Assembly (NCBI GenBank): GCA_025454815.1
Contig: JALONR010000011.1
Coordinates: 1-61,189, forward strand
Direction of reading: 5' to 3'
DNA length: 61,189 nucleotides
Source of the DNA: Bacteroidales bacterium
GTDB lineage: Bacteria > Bacteroidota > Bacteroidia > Bacteroidales > VadinHA17
In this document: positions 26,363-35,546 of the stretch, in pieces
Numbering within the stretch: position 1 is the first letter of the stretch
Layout of the letters: the number at the start of each line of letters is the position of its first letter
Notes under the pieces: generated by a model
Told to the model about the DNA's origin: nothing
Database searches by the model: none
The model's input: the letters and a program-made list of their open reading frames with translations, nothing else
Translations under genes and position numbers: made by a program

Positions 26363-27160
26363 TTATGGCATACCCGTTTTTCCCTGCCTCTTCTTCCTGT
26401 CAGGAGGGAAGAGCGATTCAATGATTCCAGGTTTGACCGGCTCTCCCCCCATGAGCACACTTAGATTACTCTCCGCAATACGGTTGTGACTCCACAGTGC
26501 GAGGGCCTCCTGGAAATAACGGTACGCTGAATCCTGCATCACAAGGTGACGATATGCCGTGGCTTTGTTTGTGTAGCTCACTGAAAGCCTGCGGTCAATC
26601 TCCACCTGGGCCAGCATTACATCATCAACCCTCTTCCCGAAAACAGTCCGGAAATTGTGCCCTGTAAATGCGGGATCATCAGCATGCATTGTGGAACTGA
26701 GCTTCTGTTTCACTTCATCTTCAGAGAGACTGCCCCATTCCTCCTTCCATGCCATGTATGTATTGATGCTGCTGTCACACCAGCTCATAGAAAGGTCAAC
26801 GAGTGACCTCCTGAGAGAATCATTCATCAGGCTGTCATAGATTGCCATCACCAGCAGCCCGCTGCACCTGTTGTTGAAAATCACTCCCTTTTCCCAGGAA
26901 TGTTCATACCCGGGGACACTCTCATAAATGGCTGCCGCTGAGTCAAGCAGGCAGAAGTAGTCATAGCTGTCGGTTCCGCCTGACACCTTATCATACCTGG
27001 CCATCAGCTGCCGTGCAGGTGCCACACGCGGATCTTCAGACCTGTTGACACCGCGATAATGGAAAACAGCAAACAGGATTGCGAGCACTGCTACTGATGA
27101 CGTGATAACCAGGAGCTTCCGCGTCCCGGCAGAAATTACAAAAATGTCCTTCAAACCCAT
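26363..27160 (-). CDS. Membrane-anchored TPR-like protein of the symporter operon
   Basis: A 265-aa protein with one N-terminal TM helix (LLVITSSVAVLAILFAVFH, about 15-35) and a helical periplasmic domain. The C-terminal part (SYTNKATAYRHLVMQ, DSAYRYFQEALALWSHN) looks like TPR. I do not recognise a named family. The start codon overlaps the symporter stop (TGATG), so translation is probably coupled. The porin gene follows. It may connect the inner-membrane transporter with the porin, which is inference from position. Confidence 0.7.
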   Translation of the reverse strand: MGLKDIFVISAGTRKLLVITSSVAVLAILFAVFHYRGVNRSEDPRVAPARQLMARYDKVSGGTDSYDYFCLLDSAAAIYESVPGYEHSWEKGVIFNNRCSGLLVMAIYDSLMNDSLRRSLVDLSMSWCDSSINTYMAWKEEWGSLSEDEVKQKLSSTMHADDPAFTGHNFRTVFGKRVDDVMLAQVEIDRRLSVSYTNKATAYRHLVMQDSAYRYFQEALALWSHNRIAESNLSVLMGGEPVKPGIIESLFPPDRKKRQGKTGMP

Positions 27161-28839
27161 CAGTTGTGAACCTGCTCAGCAAGAAACTTCTTTATCTCTT
27201 CCGGAGTGGGTTTCGTAAGTTTCGAAACAATAATGTTTACCACTATTGCGAGGGGTGCACCTATCCATGCAAAATACCATACATTCAGCCAGTAGGAGAT
27301 GAATGCATGACCGGGAAGCTGGGTACCCCTGAGCCCTGCTATGAAGTATGTGAGTGAGATAACTGTAACCAGGCTGCCTGCAATCAGTCCTGCTTTGGCT
27401 CCGGCACGGTTTGAACCGCTCCACCATATACCCAGAAGGAAAAGCGGGAAAATGGTGCATGCCGCCATCGAGAAGGCAACCGATACGAGCTGTGCAATGA
27501 GACCCAGCTTCATCAGAGCCACCACCGTAACAAGCACAGCCATCAGTACAGTACCTAACCGTGCAATTTTGAGCTGCTGACGAGGGGTTGAGGAGGGGTT
27601 GATCACCTTGACATACAGGTCATGTGAAAAGGCTGATGCTCCTGCAACCAGCAGACCTGAGACGGTGGAGAAGGCGGCTGAGACTGCTCCTGCAGCCAGC
27701 AGACCCACAATAAGACCATTGACTCCTCCCAGCTGGGCAGTGTATACCACAATGGCATCCTTGGCCAGGGCGCCCACCTCCGGATTTGATGAGAGAAGCT
27801 TTCCGAATGTGGCATAGGCCGGGGCAGTCCAGTAAACAAGGCAGATGAAGAATAGTCCCCATACCACTGACCAGCGGGCATCTGTAATCTTCGGTACCAC
27901 ATAGAAGCGCTGGATAACATGAGGCAACCCTGCTGTTCCCACCATGAGTGAAAAACATATGGCCATCCACTGGAAGAACGTGGTTCCGGTTGAAGGATCC
28001 CACGGCATGGCAAATTCAGGACTGGGTACTATTGCCAGGTCATGCCCGTAAGCATTCAGAAGGGCTGCCCCTCCGGAAATGTTAGGGGCGGGAATACCCT
28101 GCACTATGTCGGTCACCGCAGCTCCGTAACCAACCTGCGGAAGAAGCCAGAAATAGTCAAATTTGAAGGCCAGGATGAAGACAGGAAGAAGGAATGAGAT
28201 CACAATGATCACATACTGTATCTGCATATTCTTGGTCGCACCAATCATACCGGAAATGAGGGTGTATAAAAGCACCACCGAAGACCCTATGATAACAGCC
28301 CAGGTATAGTTGAGACCGAGTATCCACTTGAACATGAGGCCTATGCCTCCAAACTGACCCACGCAATATGCGAACGAAATAAGAATTGTAAAAATGGCAC
28401 TCACGATTCTCAGGTCACGCGAATAAAAACGGTCACCGATAAAATCCGGAGCGGTATACTTGCCGTATTTCCTGATCTGGGCTGCCATGAGAATCAGCAG
28501 GAGAACATAACCTCCCGTCCAGCCCACAACATAAGCCAGGCCATTGTAACCGAAACCATACATCATCCCGGCCATACCCAGTACCGAGGCGGCACTCATC
28601 CAGTTGGAAGCGATGGCCATACCTGATCCTACCTTGGAGATACTCCTCCCTGCAGCATAATAGTCAGCCGGGTCCTTGGCACGGAAAAATATCCCGACAA
28701 GAACAAAAGTCACCAGGATGGCTATAAGAATGATTGCCGGACCGGTCTTGAAGCTCCCCTCAAGCTGGGTAAGGCTCTGTGCACTTAATGTAAGTGTGCC
28801 CGTAATGAGGGCAACAAATGCAATGTATAATCTTTTCAT
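27160..28839 (-). CDS. ActP-like sodium:solute symporter (VC_2705 subfamily)
   Basis: A 559-aa SSS-family symporter from ATG 28839; an open extension to 28866 has no signal start. It has an N-terminal signal-like helix (MKRLYIAFVALITG), then FFRAKDPADYYAAGRS, ASNWMSAASVLGMAG and SAAFSTVSGLLVAGASAF, typical of ActP/VC_2705 acetate and short-chain monocarboxylate transporters. A long extracytoplasmic loop (residues about 245-300) is characteristic of that subfamily. It overlaps the TPR-like gene by 1 nt and follows the DUF4212-like gene. Substrate: probably acetate or a similar acid, by family. Confidence 0.9.
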   Translation of the reverse strand: MKRLYIAFVALITGTLTLSAQSLTQLEGSFKTGPAIILIAILVTFVLVGIFFRAKDPADYYAAGRSISKVGSGMAIASNWMSAASVLGMAGMMYGFGYNGLAYVVGWTGGYVLLLILMAAQIRKYGKYTAPDFIGDRFYSRDLRIVSAIFTILISFAYCVGQFGGIGLMFKWILGLNYTWAVIIGSSVVLLYTLISGMIGATKNMQIQYVIIVISFLLPVFILAFKFDYFWLLPQVGYGAAVTDIVQGIPAPNISGGAALLNAYGHDLAIVPSPEFAMPWDPSTGTTFFQWMAICFSLMVGTAGLPHVIQRFYVVPKITDARWSVVWGLFFICLVYWTAPAYATFGKLLSSNPEVGALAKDAIVVYTAQLGGVNGLIVGLLAAGAVSAAFSTVSGLLVAGASAFSHDLYVKVINPSSTPRQQLKIARLGTVLMAVLVTVVALMKLGLIAQLVSVAFSMAACTIFPLFLLGIWWSGSNRAGAKAGLIAGSLVTVISLTYFIAGLRGTQLPGHAFISYWLNVWYFAWIGAPLAIVVNIIVSKLTKPTPEEIKKFLAEQVHN

Positions 28840-28855
28840 TTTTTTGCAGATAACT

Positions 28856-29626
28856 CTATTCAACAATACCTTCCTTGTTAAGACGCCATTCTATCAGCCT
28901 GTTGTACACTATGCACAGCACCACGAACAATATCAGCAGAAAAACAGCCGTGTAAAAGTAGTGGAAGGGAAATCCCAGAAAGGTTGTATCAGTAAGCACA
29001 GAACGGTTGTGGGTGAGATACAGCTTCATGACATCCGGGAGGCGTGACAACTCTGTACCTGTGAATGAAGCGGGCCACTCTTCCCTGAGACTGGCAGCCA
29101 GTATCGGAGCTTCCAGGCTTCCGGGACCGTAACCTGTGAATGGTTCCAGCGTTTCATTAATGGCAGTTCCTGCATCCCTTATGAGCGCTTTCAGGTCAAG
29201 ATACTCCTGACCCTTCAGGGTTTTGATCTCCTCATGCATCATTTTGAGACTTCCAATGCCATCAGTGACCTTCTGCATGACGGAATCAGGTACCAACCTG
29301 ACTACGGATGCGGTTATGGCATCTGAAAGAAGCAACTTGTCTGCCTCTGTAACTGTAATCTTGCCCCTGACCATTACCAGGGAATTGAGTAGTGCCCGGT
29401 AGTCAGCATCGGCCTCATTTCCTGAGGCGATAATAGCCCATTGCTCCTCAAACTGGCCCAGGGCAGGTTCCGGGACCGGTTTCTCAATTACCCTGAGCAG
29501 GATCTGAAAACCAAATACTGCAACTGCCCAGATGGCAAGCATGGTGAAGATGACATTCCTGTTCTTCCTCCCGTGCCTGTTGCGCGGACTGAAAATACTG
29601 AAATTGTACTGATCGGTTGATTCCAT
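28856..29626 (-). CDS. DUF4212-like symporter small subunit with a large extracytoplasmic insert
   Basis: A 256-aa protein with two TM helices: VIFTMLAIWAVAVFGFQILL (about 25-45) and TAVFLLILFVVLCIVYNRLI (about 225-245). These ends, with the FLGFPFHYFYTAVF segment and the tail EWRLNKEGI, match DUF4212, the small partner of VC_2705-type symporters, which is usually only 80-90 aa. Between the helices lies an extra domain of about 165 aa, mostly helical (GSLKMMHEEIKTLKGQEYLD). It sits immediately before the symporter gene and is the first gene of the operon. The insert may be a ligand-binding or sensor-contact domain. Confidence 0.75.
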   Translation of the reverse strand: MESTDQYNFSIFSPRNRHGRKNRNVIFTMLAIWAVAVFGFQILLRVIEKPVPEPALGQFEEQWAIIASGNEADADYRALLNSLVMVRGKITVTEADKLLLSDAITASVVRLVPDSVMQKVTDGIGSLKMMHEEIKTLKGQEYLDLKALIRDAGTAINETLEPFTGYGPGSLEAPILAASLREEWPASFTGTELSRLPDVMKLYLTHNRSVLTDTTFLGFPFHYFYTAVFLLILFVVLCIVYNRLIEWRLNKEGIVE

Positions 29627-29832
29627 AGATTGTTCGGGTTTAATAATCCGGTTAAAGACAGCTAAAAATAGAGATTTTGAATCTTGTTGTTTCCGGGATA
29701 AAATTGCAATGTAACATTGTTTTAAATCAACTATATTTGATAACCATTGAAGGATCCCGGTGATACGTAACCAATCATGGCAGGATGGACGGAGATCCCC
29801 GGCAAATATTAATTCCTGACATTCTTTAACTT
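29627..29832. promoter_or_regulatory. Divergent control region with two palindromes
   Basis: A 206-bp region between the symporter operon and the Crp/Fnr gene. It holds CAATGTAACATTG (29707-29719), a perfect 6+1+6 palindrome, and ATCAA-N6-TTGAT (29726-29741). TATATTTG (29732-29739) is an exact -7 element reading towards the regulator gene and overlaps the second palindrome. These are good candidates for Crp/Fnr binding sites controlling both directions. Confidence 0.6.
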
Positions 29833-30522
29833 ATGAGATTAACATCAGATACTTCATGCTCACAGTGCGCCAGCAGGTGTGACTTTTATGATGCATTCCT
29901 GAGGGCTGGCAAGTCTTTCCCTGACACGGAAGTAATCCGCGTTCGGTTCAGGAAACATGAACGCATCTGCAGGCAGGGTGACAGCGTCAGTCACGCCATT
30001 TACCTTACCGGCGGCACCGCCAAGCTTTACATTGAAGGGATCAACGGCCGCAACATCATCCTCTACCTAATGAGGCCACCCTCCTATATCGGTCTGCTCT
30101 CTTTTTTTGAGAGCATACACTACACCTATTCCGTTACAGCCATTGAGGATGCGCAGGTATGCATGATCGGACTTGAATCACTAAAACAGTTGTATCTTGA
30201 AGACCACGAGGTGCTTCTGAAGCTCAACAGGGCCTTCGGGAAGTCTGTTGCCCTGATCATGAATAAGATAATTTGCCTTAACCAGAAGAATATTAGGGGG
30301 CGGATAGCTGAGAGCCTCCTTTCCCTTGCAGCCTTTTACGGAAACAACAGTTTTCATCTGCCTGTAACACGCAGGGAACTAGGAGAGATGTCTGCAATAT
30401 CGGAGGAGAACACGGTCAGGCTTCTCACTGAGCTGAAGAATGAGAACATAATCAGGCTCAACGGAAGGGCTGTCGATATCCTTGACACTGCAATGCTTAA
30501 GAAGATATCCGAACTCGGGTAA
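29833..30522 (+). CDS. Crp/Fnr family transcription regulator
   Basis: A 229-aa regulator with a cyclic-nucleotide-binding-fold sensor domain (about 25-150; ICRQGDSVSHAIYLTGGTAKLY) and a C-terminal winged helix (about 165-229; VTRRELGEMSAISEENTVRLL). The N-terminus has Cys at 9, 12 and 16 (CSQCASRC), with further Cys near residues 46 and 112, which recalls the iron-sulfur ligands of FNR although the spacing differs. The cAMP-contact Arg/Ser of CRP is not evident. It is divergent from the acetate-type symporter operon and probably regulates it. Confidence 0.88.
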   Translation: MRLTSDTSCSQCASRCDFYDAFLRAGKSFPDTEVIRVRFRKHERICRQGDSVSHAIYLTGGTAKLYIEGINGRNIILYLMRPPSYIGLLSFFESIHYTYSVTAIEDAQVCMIGLESLKQLYLEDHEVLLKLNRAFGKSVALIMNKIICLNQKNIRGRIAESLLSLAAFYGNNSFHLPVTRRELGEMSAISEENTVRLLTELKNENIIRLNGRAVDILDTAMLKKISELG

Positions 30523-30531
30523 CCCGGAAAA

Positions 30532-32001
30532 TCATCTTCCCGTGATCCCTGTTGACCTGTATGAAAAGAGCGGATCCTTTTTACCTCCCGGTTCATTTAC
30601 CTGCAGGTTCAGGAAGGTTGCTCCGTGGACATCATCAAGCACAACAGCAGTACGGTAATCCTTCTTGCCGCAAACCAGCTTCACATTTTCCATGGTGATC
30701 CCCTTTGCGTGCCTGACATAGAAACCCCATGCCGGCAGCTCTTTGAACATCGAAAACTCCGGGTAATTGGGCCCCAGTTCAGGTACTTTGTCCAGCTCAT
30801 CGAGCCCAACCTTTGCATAATGCGGATTGCCGCCTCCGGGATAATGAATCTCAATATTTCTGAGGGTGATGTTCTCAATGTACGCATCAGGCATTCCCAC
30901 AATTGATGAAGGCGAGATGTTCCTGGGAAGATCCTCAACCGGACCCTCATAGTTGTATCCGGCATCCGGCTTGGTAGCCGGAACTTCGGCATATAAGTTT
31001 GAAATTGTCACCCCGTTCATCCTCCCTTTTTTGCCGGCCCGCCGTTCGCCTATCCTGAGGAAGATGACATTGCCGGTATTGAGCGACTTCAGGCTGTCAA
31101 CAATAATATTCTCCACAAAACCACCGTCAACGGCTGCAAAGGTGATCGCCGACCGGTAGGTATCGAAAACCAGGTTGTTGATTATCCTTATGTTACGAAA
31201 GCCGCCATGACCAACCGTGCCGAACTTTATCCCGTTGGCACTGGTCCTGACTGTATTGTTATAAATATGCACATTCTGGCATACGAAGTCAGGGCTGTGT
31301 GATTTCAGGCATATTCCATCATCAGCAGCATCAAAATATGAGTTTGAGACAACAACGCTGTCACAATCCACTATGTCAACCCCGTCATTGTTCCAGTAAC
31401 TTTTGCTGTCAACGGTGATGTTGTCAATGAGGAGATTGCGGCACCGGTCGTACTGCTGGTTCCAGCTTCCCGGGTCCCTGAGGATGATATCCCTTATTAC
31501 AATATTCCTGCATCCGCGGAAATATATATTCTGAGGTCTGATGGTCTCATTCGGACGGTCATATTTAAGAGGGTCTTTCACCACCCCTTTGTGTATCATG
31601 TCCACCAGGTTGTTGGCAACAACAAAACCCTGGCCGTCTATCACCCCCTTGCCGGTGATTCCTATATTCTCCTGGTCAAGCGCAAATATCATTGCCGTCC
31701 AGTTGAAGTTCCTGTCATAATCAAATGGATTTGCTGATCCGACAAGTATGGCTCCCTCTTCAAGGTGGATGGTTACATTTGACCTGAGATATATGGTTCC
31801 GGTCAGATAACGGCCAACATAGAACACCAGCCGGCCGCCGCCGTTCTCACTGATATAGTCAATCCCCTTCTGGATTGAACTGGTGTTGAGGGTGGTTCCG
31901 TTTGACTTTGCACCGAACATTGATGCGTTGTAATCCTGTGCGTGCAGCTGCAGGGCGGCGGCCGCCAGGATTATTGACAAAATGACCTTCGGGTTTCTCA
32001 T
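30532..32001 (-). CDS. GH28-like polygalacturonase/pectin hydrolase, exported
   Basis: From ATG 32001 the protein is about 489 aa with a signal peptide (MRNPKVILSIILAAAALQLHAQ). A right-handed beta-helix is evident: the N-terminal pectate-lyase-3-type region FGAKSNGTTLNTSSIQKGID, then GKGVIDGQG and many N-V-I/V-I-D-N rungs. The GH28 active-site pieces are NNDGVDIVDCD, AADDGICLKS and TVGHGGFRNI. It likely cleaves galacturonic-acid linkages in pectin or rhamnogalacturonan. It follows the GH106 gene on the same strand and so is probably in the same operon. The open frame upstream of 32001 lacks a signal start. Confidence 0.85.
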   Translation of the reverse strand: MRNPKVILSIILAAAALQLHAQDYNASMFGAKSNGTTLNTSSIQKGIDYISENGGGRLVFYVGRYLTGTIYLRSNVTIHLEEGAILVGSANPFDYDRNFNWTAMIFALDQENIGITGKGVIDGQGFVVANNLVDMIHKGVVKDPLKYDRPNETIRPQNIYFRGCRNIVIRDIILRDPGSWNQQYDRCRNLLIDNITVDSKSYWNNDGVDIVDCDSVVVSNSYFDAADDGICLKSHSPDFVCQNVHIYNNTVRTSANGIKFGTVGHGGFRNIRIINNLVFDTYRSAITFAAVDGGFVENIIVDSLKSLNTGNVIFLRIGERRAGKKGRMNGVTISNLYAEVPATKPDAGYNYEGPVEDLPRNISPSSIVGMPDAYIENITLRNIEIHYPGGGNPHYAKVGLDELDKVPELGPNYPEFSMFKELPAWGFYVRHAKGITMENVKLVCGKKDYRTAVVLDDVHGATFLNLQVNEPGGKKDPLFSYRSTGITGR

Positions 32002-32101
32002 TGGTTTGATTAATTGATATTTCTTTGGTATGGTGGTGTTTACGCGAAAAACATATTCCAAAAACTGATGCTGCTTTTGCAAGGTACTTTTGATTCTGAT
32101 T

Positions 32102-34984
32102 CTATGCTCTGTACATTCTGACCGGTCCTGTCATACCCATCGACTGCAGGGGCTGGTTTTTATTGCCTGCATTCGTCCAGTATTGTGCAATCGGATTGTC
32201 AGCCAGTGATTTCATATAATTGCCCATTGAGGTTGTGACAATCACCTCTATTTTGTTCATGCCCGGCCTGAGATATTTTTCAATGCTGAAAATCCTGCGG
32301 CCATACCATCTTACTCCGCAACTCCCGCCGTTTATCCTCAGCTCGGATGTTCCGTATACTTTCCCAAGGTTGAGGATCATTCCCTTCGGATCATCACATT
32401 CCATCTCGGTCCTGTATGTCACCGTCCCTGAAAAATGAACGTACTCCGGTATCTCCTTCAGGTCAGTCAGCCTTTCCATCACCAGTTCCCCGGCATAGCC
32501 GTCGCGACAATGATGGAATCCGGCAACCCATCCCTTTTCAGGTGTTGTGGTGTCCTGGCCTGTGACAGGCAGTGGCCTCCACACGTCCCCTGCTTTTTCC
32601 CTGTCAAAGGCAAAAAGCAGTGACTCTGCCGGCCCCAGGTCAATGGTTAACCCTTTGTCTGCATCCGTCTTCACGCTCTGTTTCTCACCGTTCTCCGGAT
32701 TCCATACCGAGATGGAATGCCTGCGTGTCAGAACGGGAGAAAAATGTACCCTGGTGCTCCGTGATTCATGTAAATGTGAATTGACAATGAATATATATTC
32801 CGACCCGTCATCACCACTGTATCTCACCTGCATGAGGAAGGGGTCAGGAATCTCAATACTCAACCATGGTTTGATCCCATACCGTTCCTGAACTGTCCTG
32901 TACCATCCAATATAGTCATTTTCGGGCTTTTCAAGATAAATAAACCTGTGCGGGTATGCTTTCATCTTTTCTATAAGGAGTCTCACCTCAGCGTCCCTCC
33001 TTTCATGGCCACTCCATCCCGTTGATTTTGAAGGAACCGTGTCTATGCAGAATACCCTTCCTCCCGATCTCACAAGATCAAGCAATCTTCCGGCGGTTTC
33101 AGGAGAAAGGCTCTCAACGCCGACAAGGAAAAGGGTATTATATTTCCGTCGGCCATGGCAGAGACACCTGTCATCAACCCGGGCATCTCGGATAATTCTC
33201 TCTGAAACATAGTCACATCCGCTCCCGTTTTTTGCAATTGCCTCCCATATAAGGGACAGATATTCAGCATGCAATACGGATGGAAATGGTTCATTCTGCA
33301 TTCCGATCAGGCTCCACATGTCGGCAGTGGGCGGCAGAATTGCAATGTCGGCATACATGTCACAGTTCTGCAGCAGCGCAGAGAGTCTCGCCTTGTATTC
33401 ATTAAGATGCCGGAAATAGGGCCACCAGTTTTTGTGCTCGTTGAAGTAGCCTCCGTACCTTATCCATCCGGGCCAGGGAGCCTCCGGCGGTGAATAATTG
33501 AAACCGTGAAATACCGAATGTGTCACCCCGGAGATGATGCTCTGGTCACTGCCTATCTTAAGGTTCTCCAGCGATGTATTGAATACGGTGTAGGTGTCTG
33601 TCATCTCCTCGCAGCTGATGAGTCTTTTGCCGGCCAGATGTGCCGCCGATGATACATATTTGTTAACCATCGTGTAAGCCCTGCCACGCCGGTAGTCAGA
33701 TTCAGGCATCTCCTCCCCTATCCTGTGCTTCAGCCAGTTCATGGTCCACGACTCTCCCTCGGGGATGTCAACGGCCATGCTGCTCTCAAGCGGAAAGAAG
33801 CCCCTGCCGTAGGCCTGCATCCGAGACCTGACACCAAGTTCCCTGCACCACCCGGCAAAGGTTTGCAAAAATCTCTCCTCAAGAAGTTCAGCCTTCGTAA
33901 GCTCAAAATCATACCGCATACGGCGGATCATTTCTGAAAAGTCCGGCCCGTATTCAGCCCCGTACCGGAAGTCGGTGACATTGCCCATCGGACCTGTCCT
34001 GAATAGAACAAACGGGAGAAACGGAAAGATGTCATATCCCCTCCTTCGGGTAAACTCCTCCCTCATATCACCCGTCCAGTTGGAACCCTCAAGCTCCATA
34101 CTGTCGGTGAAGAGTGCCCGAAGATGGTGTGTAAGAGGACCGGTTACAGCCTCAATTGAGTCTGACATCCTGCTAAGGAATTTGTTTATGGCACCGCTGT
34201 TGAAATGATCGAGGACCGGGCCGCTGGCGCCGGGGGCCCCGTTTATCACCTGCATGAAACCGTTAACATGAACAAGCGCATACAGTGCATGATTACCCTC
34301 CGGGATGAAAAGATCGAAGAACTCCTCCCCGATCCTGTCAGACAGGTCTGTTACCTCTTCCGGTGAGGTGAGCGGATCAGGAACCAGCATCAATGATAGC
34401 AATGAATGTTTTCTTCCCGGCCATGGATTGCTTACAGCAGGACCAGCCCCGGAGAAGATTTCCTGACGCGAAATTGAAAGATCAGCAGGACCTGTAACTT
34501 TTTTTATAGCTATCACCACCACCTGTGACCGCTCCTCCTCAATAAGCTCCTCAGTGCCGAAGGGCCATCCCGATCCGACTATCAGGTCACAGGCCATGTC
34601 AAGCTGCTTTGCCTCCTCAAAAACAGTTCGCAGCATCTCGCTCCACTCCCGGCTGAGCCATGTGAGTGACGGTTTTCCCAGGTCGTCACCTTCAAAACGG
34701 GATGGAAATGCCACCGGGTTGATCTCCACCCCGCCTATGCCGGCTTCCTTCAGAAGCCTCAGCTCCCTGATAAGTTCGGGAGCCTCCACCTTGTTTCCGT
34801 TCCACCACCACCTGACGAAGGGACGGTATTGCGAAGAGGGGGTTCTGAACAGTTCATGAAGGCTGCTGCCGGTTTCCGGTACTGCCCTTTCTCCTGTAAA
34901 GCCTTCAGCGCTGTACAGCTGAGGCATGGTCAGCCATCCGGCCGCAGCAAGTGCACTTCCTGATATGAACCTTCTCCTATCCAT
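32102..34984 (-). CDS. GH106-like alpha-L-rhamnosidase, Tat-exported
   Basis: A 960-aa protein with a twin-arginine signal (MDRRRFISGSALAAAGWLT). The signature FVRWWWNGNKVEAPELIREL, LLKEAGIGGVEINPVAFPS and DLIVGSGWPFG are typical of the GH106 alpha-L-rhamnosidase family, and length is in the family range. A C-terminal beta-sandwich with LNLGKVYGTSELRING follows. The partner GH28 gene lies 100 nt downstream, suggesting joint attack on rhamnogalacturonan. The start overlaps the upstream 2H phosphoesterase gene by 8 nt. No SusC/SusD pair is in the window. Confidence 0.82.
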   Translation of the reverse strand: MDRRRFISGSALAAAGWLTMPQLYSAEGFTGERAVPETGSSLHELFRTPSSQYRPFVRWWWNGNKVEAPELIRELRLLKEAGIGGVEINPVAFPSRFEGDDLGKPSLTWLSREWSEMLRTVFEEAKQLDMACDLIVGSGWPFGTEELIEEERSQVVVIAIKKVTGPADLSISRQEIFSGAGPAVSNPWPGRKHSLLSLMLVPDPLTSPEEVTDLSDRIGEEFFDLFIPEGNHALYALVHVNGFMQVINGAPGASGPVLDHFNSGAINKFLSRMSDSIEAVTGPLTHHLRALFTDSMELEGSNWTGDMREEFTRRRGYDIFPFLPFVLFRTGPMGNVTDFRYGAEYGPDFSEMIRRMRYDFELTKAELLEERFLQTFAGWCRELGVRSRMQAYGRGFFPLESSMAVDIPEGESWTMNWLKHRIGEEMPESDYRRGRAYTMVNKYVSSAAHLAGKRLISCEEMTDTYTVFNTSLENLKIGSDQSIISGVTHSVFHGFNYSPPEAPWPGWIRYGGYFNEHKNWWPYFRHLNEYKARLSALLQNCDMYADIAILPPTADMWSLIGMQNEPFPSVLHAEYLSLIWEAIAKNGSGCDYVSERIIRDARVDDRCLCHGRRKYNTLFLVGVESLSPETAGRLLDLVRSGGRVFCIDTVPSKSTGWSGHERRDAEVRLLIEKMKAYPHRFIYLEKPENDYIGWYRTVQERYGIKPWLSIEIPDPFLMQVRYSGDDGSEYIFIVNSHLHESRSTRVHFSPVLTRRHSISVWNPENGEKQSVKTDADKGLTIDLGPAESLLFAFDREKAGDVWRPLPVTGQDTTTPEKGWVAGFHHCRDGYAGELVMERLTDLKEIPEYVHFSGTVTYRTEMECDDPKGMILNLGKVYGTSELRINGGSCGVRWYGRRIFSIEKYLRPGMNKIEVIVTTSMGNYMKSLADNPIAQYWTNAGNKNQPLQSMGMTGPVRMYRA

Positions 34985-35546
34985 CTGCCCGGAAAGGAAA
35001 TTCCTTATAAATGTCCCAGCTTTTGCCGTTATGTTTCAGCAGGAAGAGGCTATTTACCTCGAATGATCCTCTGAATTCCTCATGCTGAATGGCCGGCCAT
35101 GCTTCCCGGAAAGCATCTTTTGTAAGATCGCGGGTGGCAACGGTGATGTGCGGCTGAACATCGTTCATTATTTCAGTACCAGGAAACCCGAGATCACCTT
35201 TAAGTACCTTCTTCAACCGGCCATGCAGTGACCTGATTGCCTCATGATTCTCTATTTTGATAAAAATAACCCTTTGAGGGAAGCAGCCAAAGCCATTAAG
35301 TCCAGTCTTAAAGGATCTTTCTCCAAGGGCTAATTTTTCAAGCGCCGCAATGATTACGGGCTCCTCCCTGCTGTTCCACCTGAATGGCATCTGCAGGGTG
35401 ATATGAGCAGGAGACTTAAGTGCATGGCCGGCATTGTATACGGCCTTCATTCGCTCCTTGACAGCCCGTACCCTGTCCCGTAACTCCTTACCCGGAATCA
35501 GGGCGATGAAGTAAAGTCCCGTGCTACTTTCATCCCTGCCTGTCAC
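34977..35546 (-). CDS. 2H phosphoesterase / LigT-like RNA 2',3'-cyclic phosphodiesterase family
   Basis: About 189 aa from a GTG at 35546. The two HxT motifs that define the 2H fold are present: PAHITLQMPF (near residue 60) and PHITVATRD (near residue 140). Homologues act on 2',3'-cyclic phosphates or 2'-5' RNA bonds; the true substrate is unknown. The frame is open from an ATG at 35606, but that start overlaps nhaA by 77 nt, while the conserved fold begins at STGLYFIALIPG. The GTG choice is inference. Confidence 0.8.
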   Translation of the reverse strand: MTGRDESSTGLYFIALIPGKELRDRVRAVKERMKAVYNAGHALKSPAHITLQMPFRWNSREEPVIIAALEKLALGERSFKTGLNGFGCFPQRVIFIKIENHEAIRSLHGRLKKVLKGDLGFPGTEIMNDVQPHITVATRDLTKDAFREAWPAIQHEEFRGSFEVNSLFLLKHNGKSWDIYKEFPFRADG

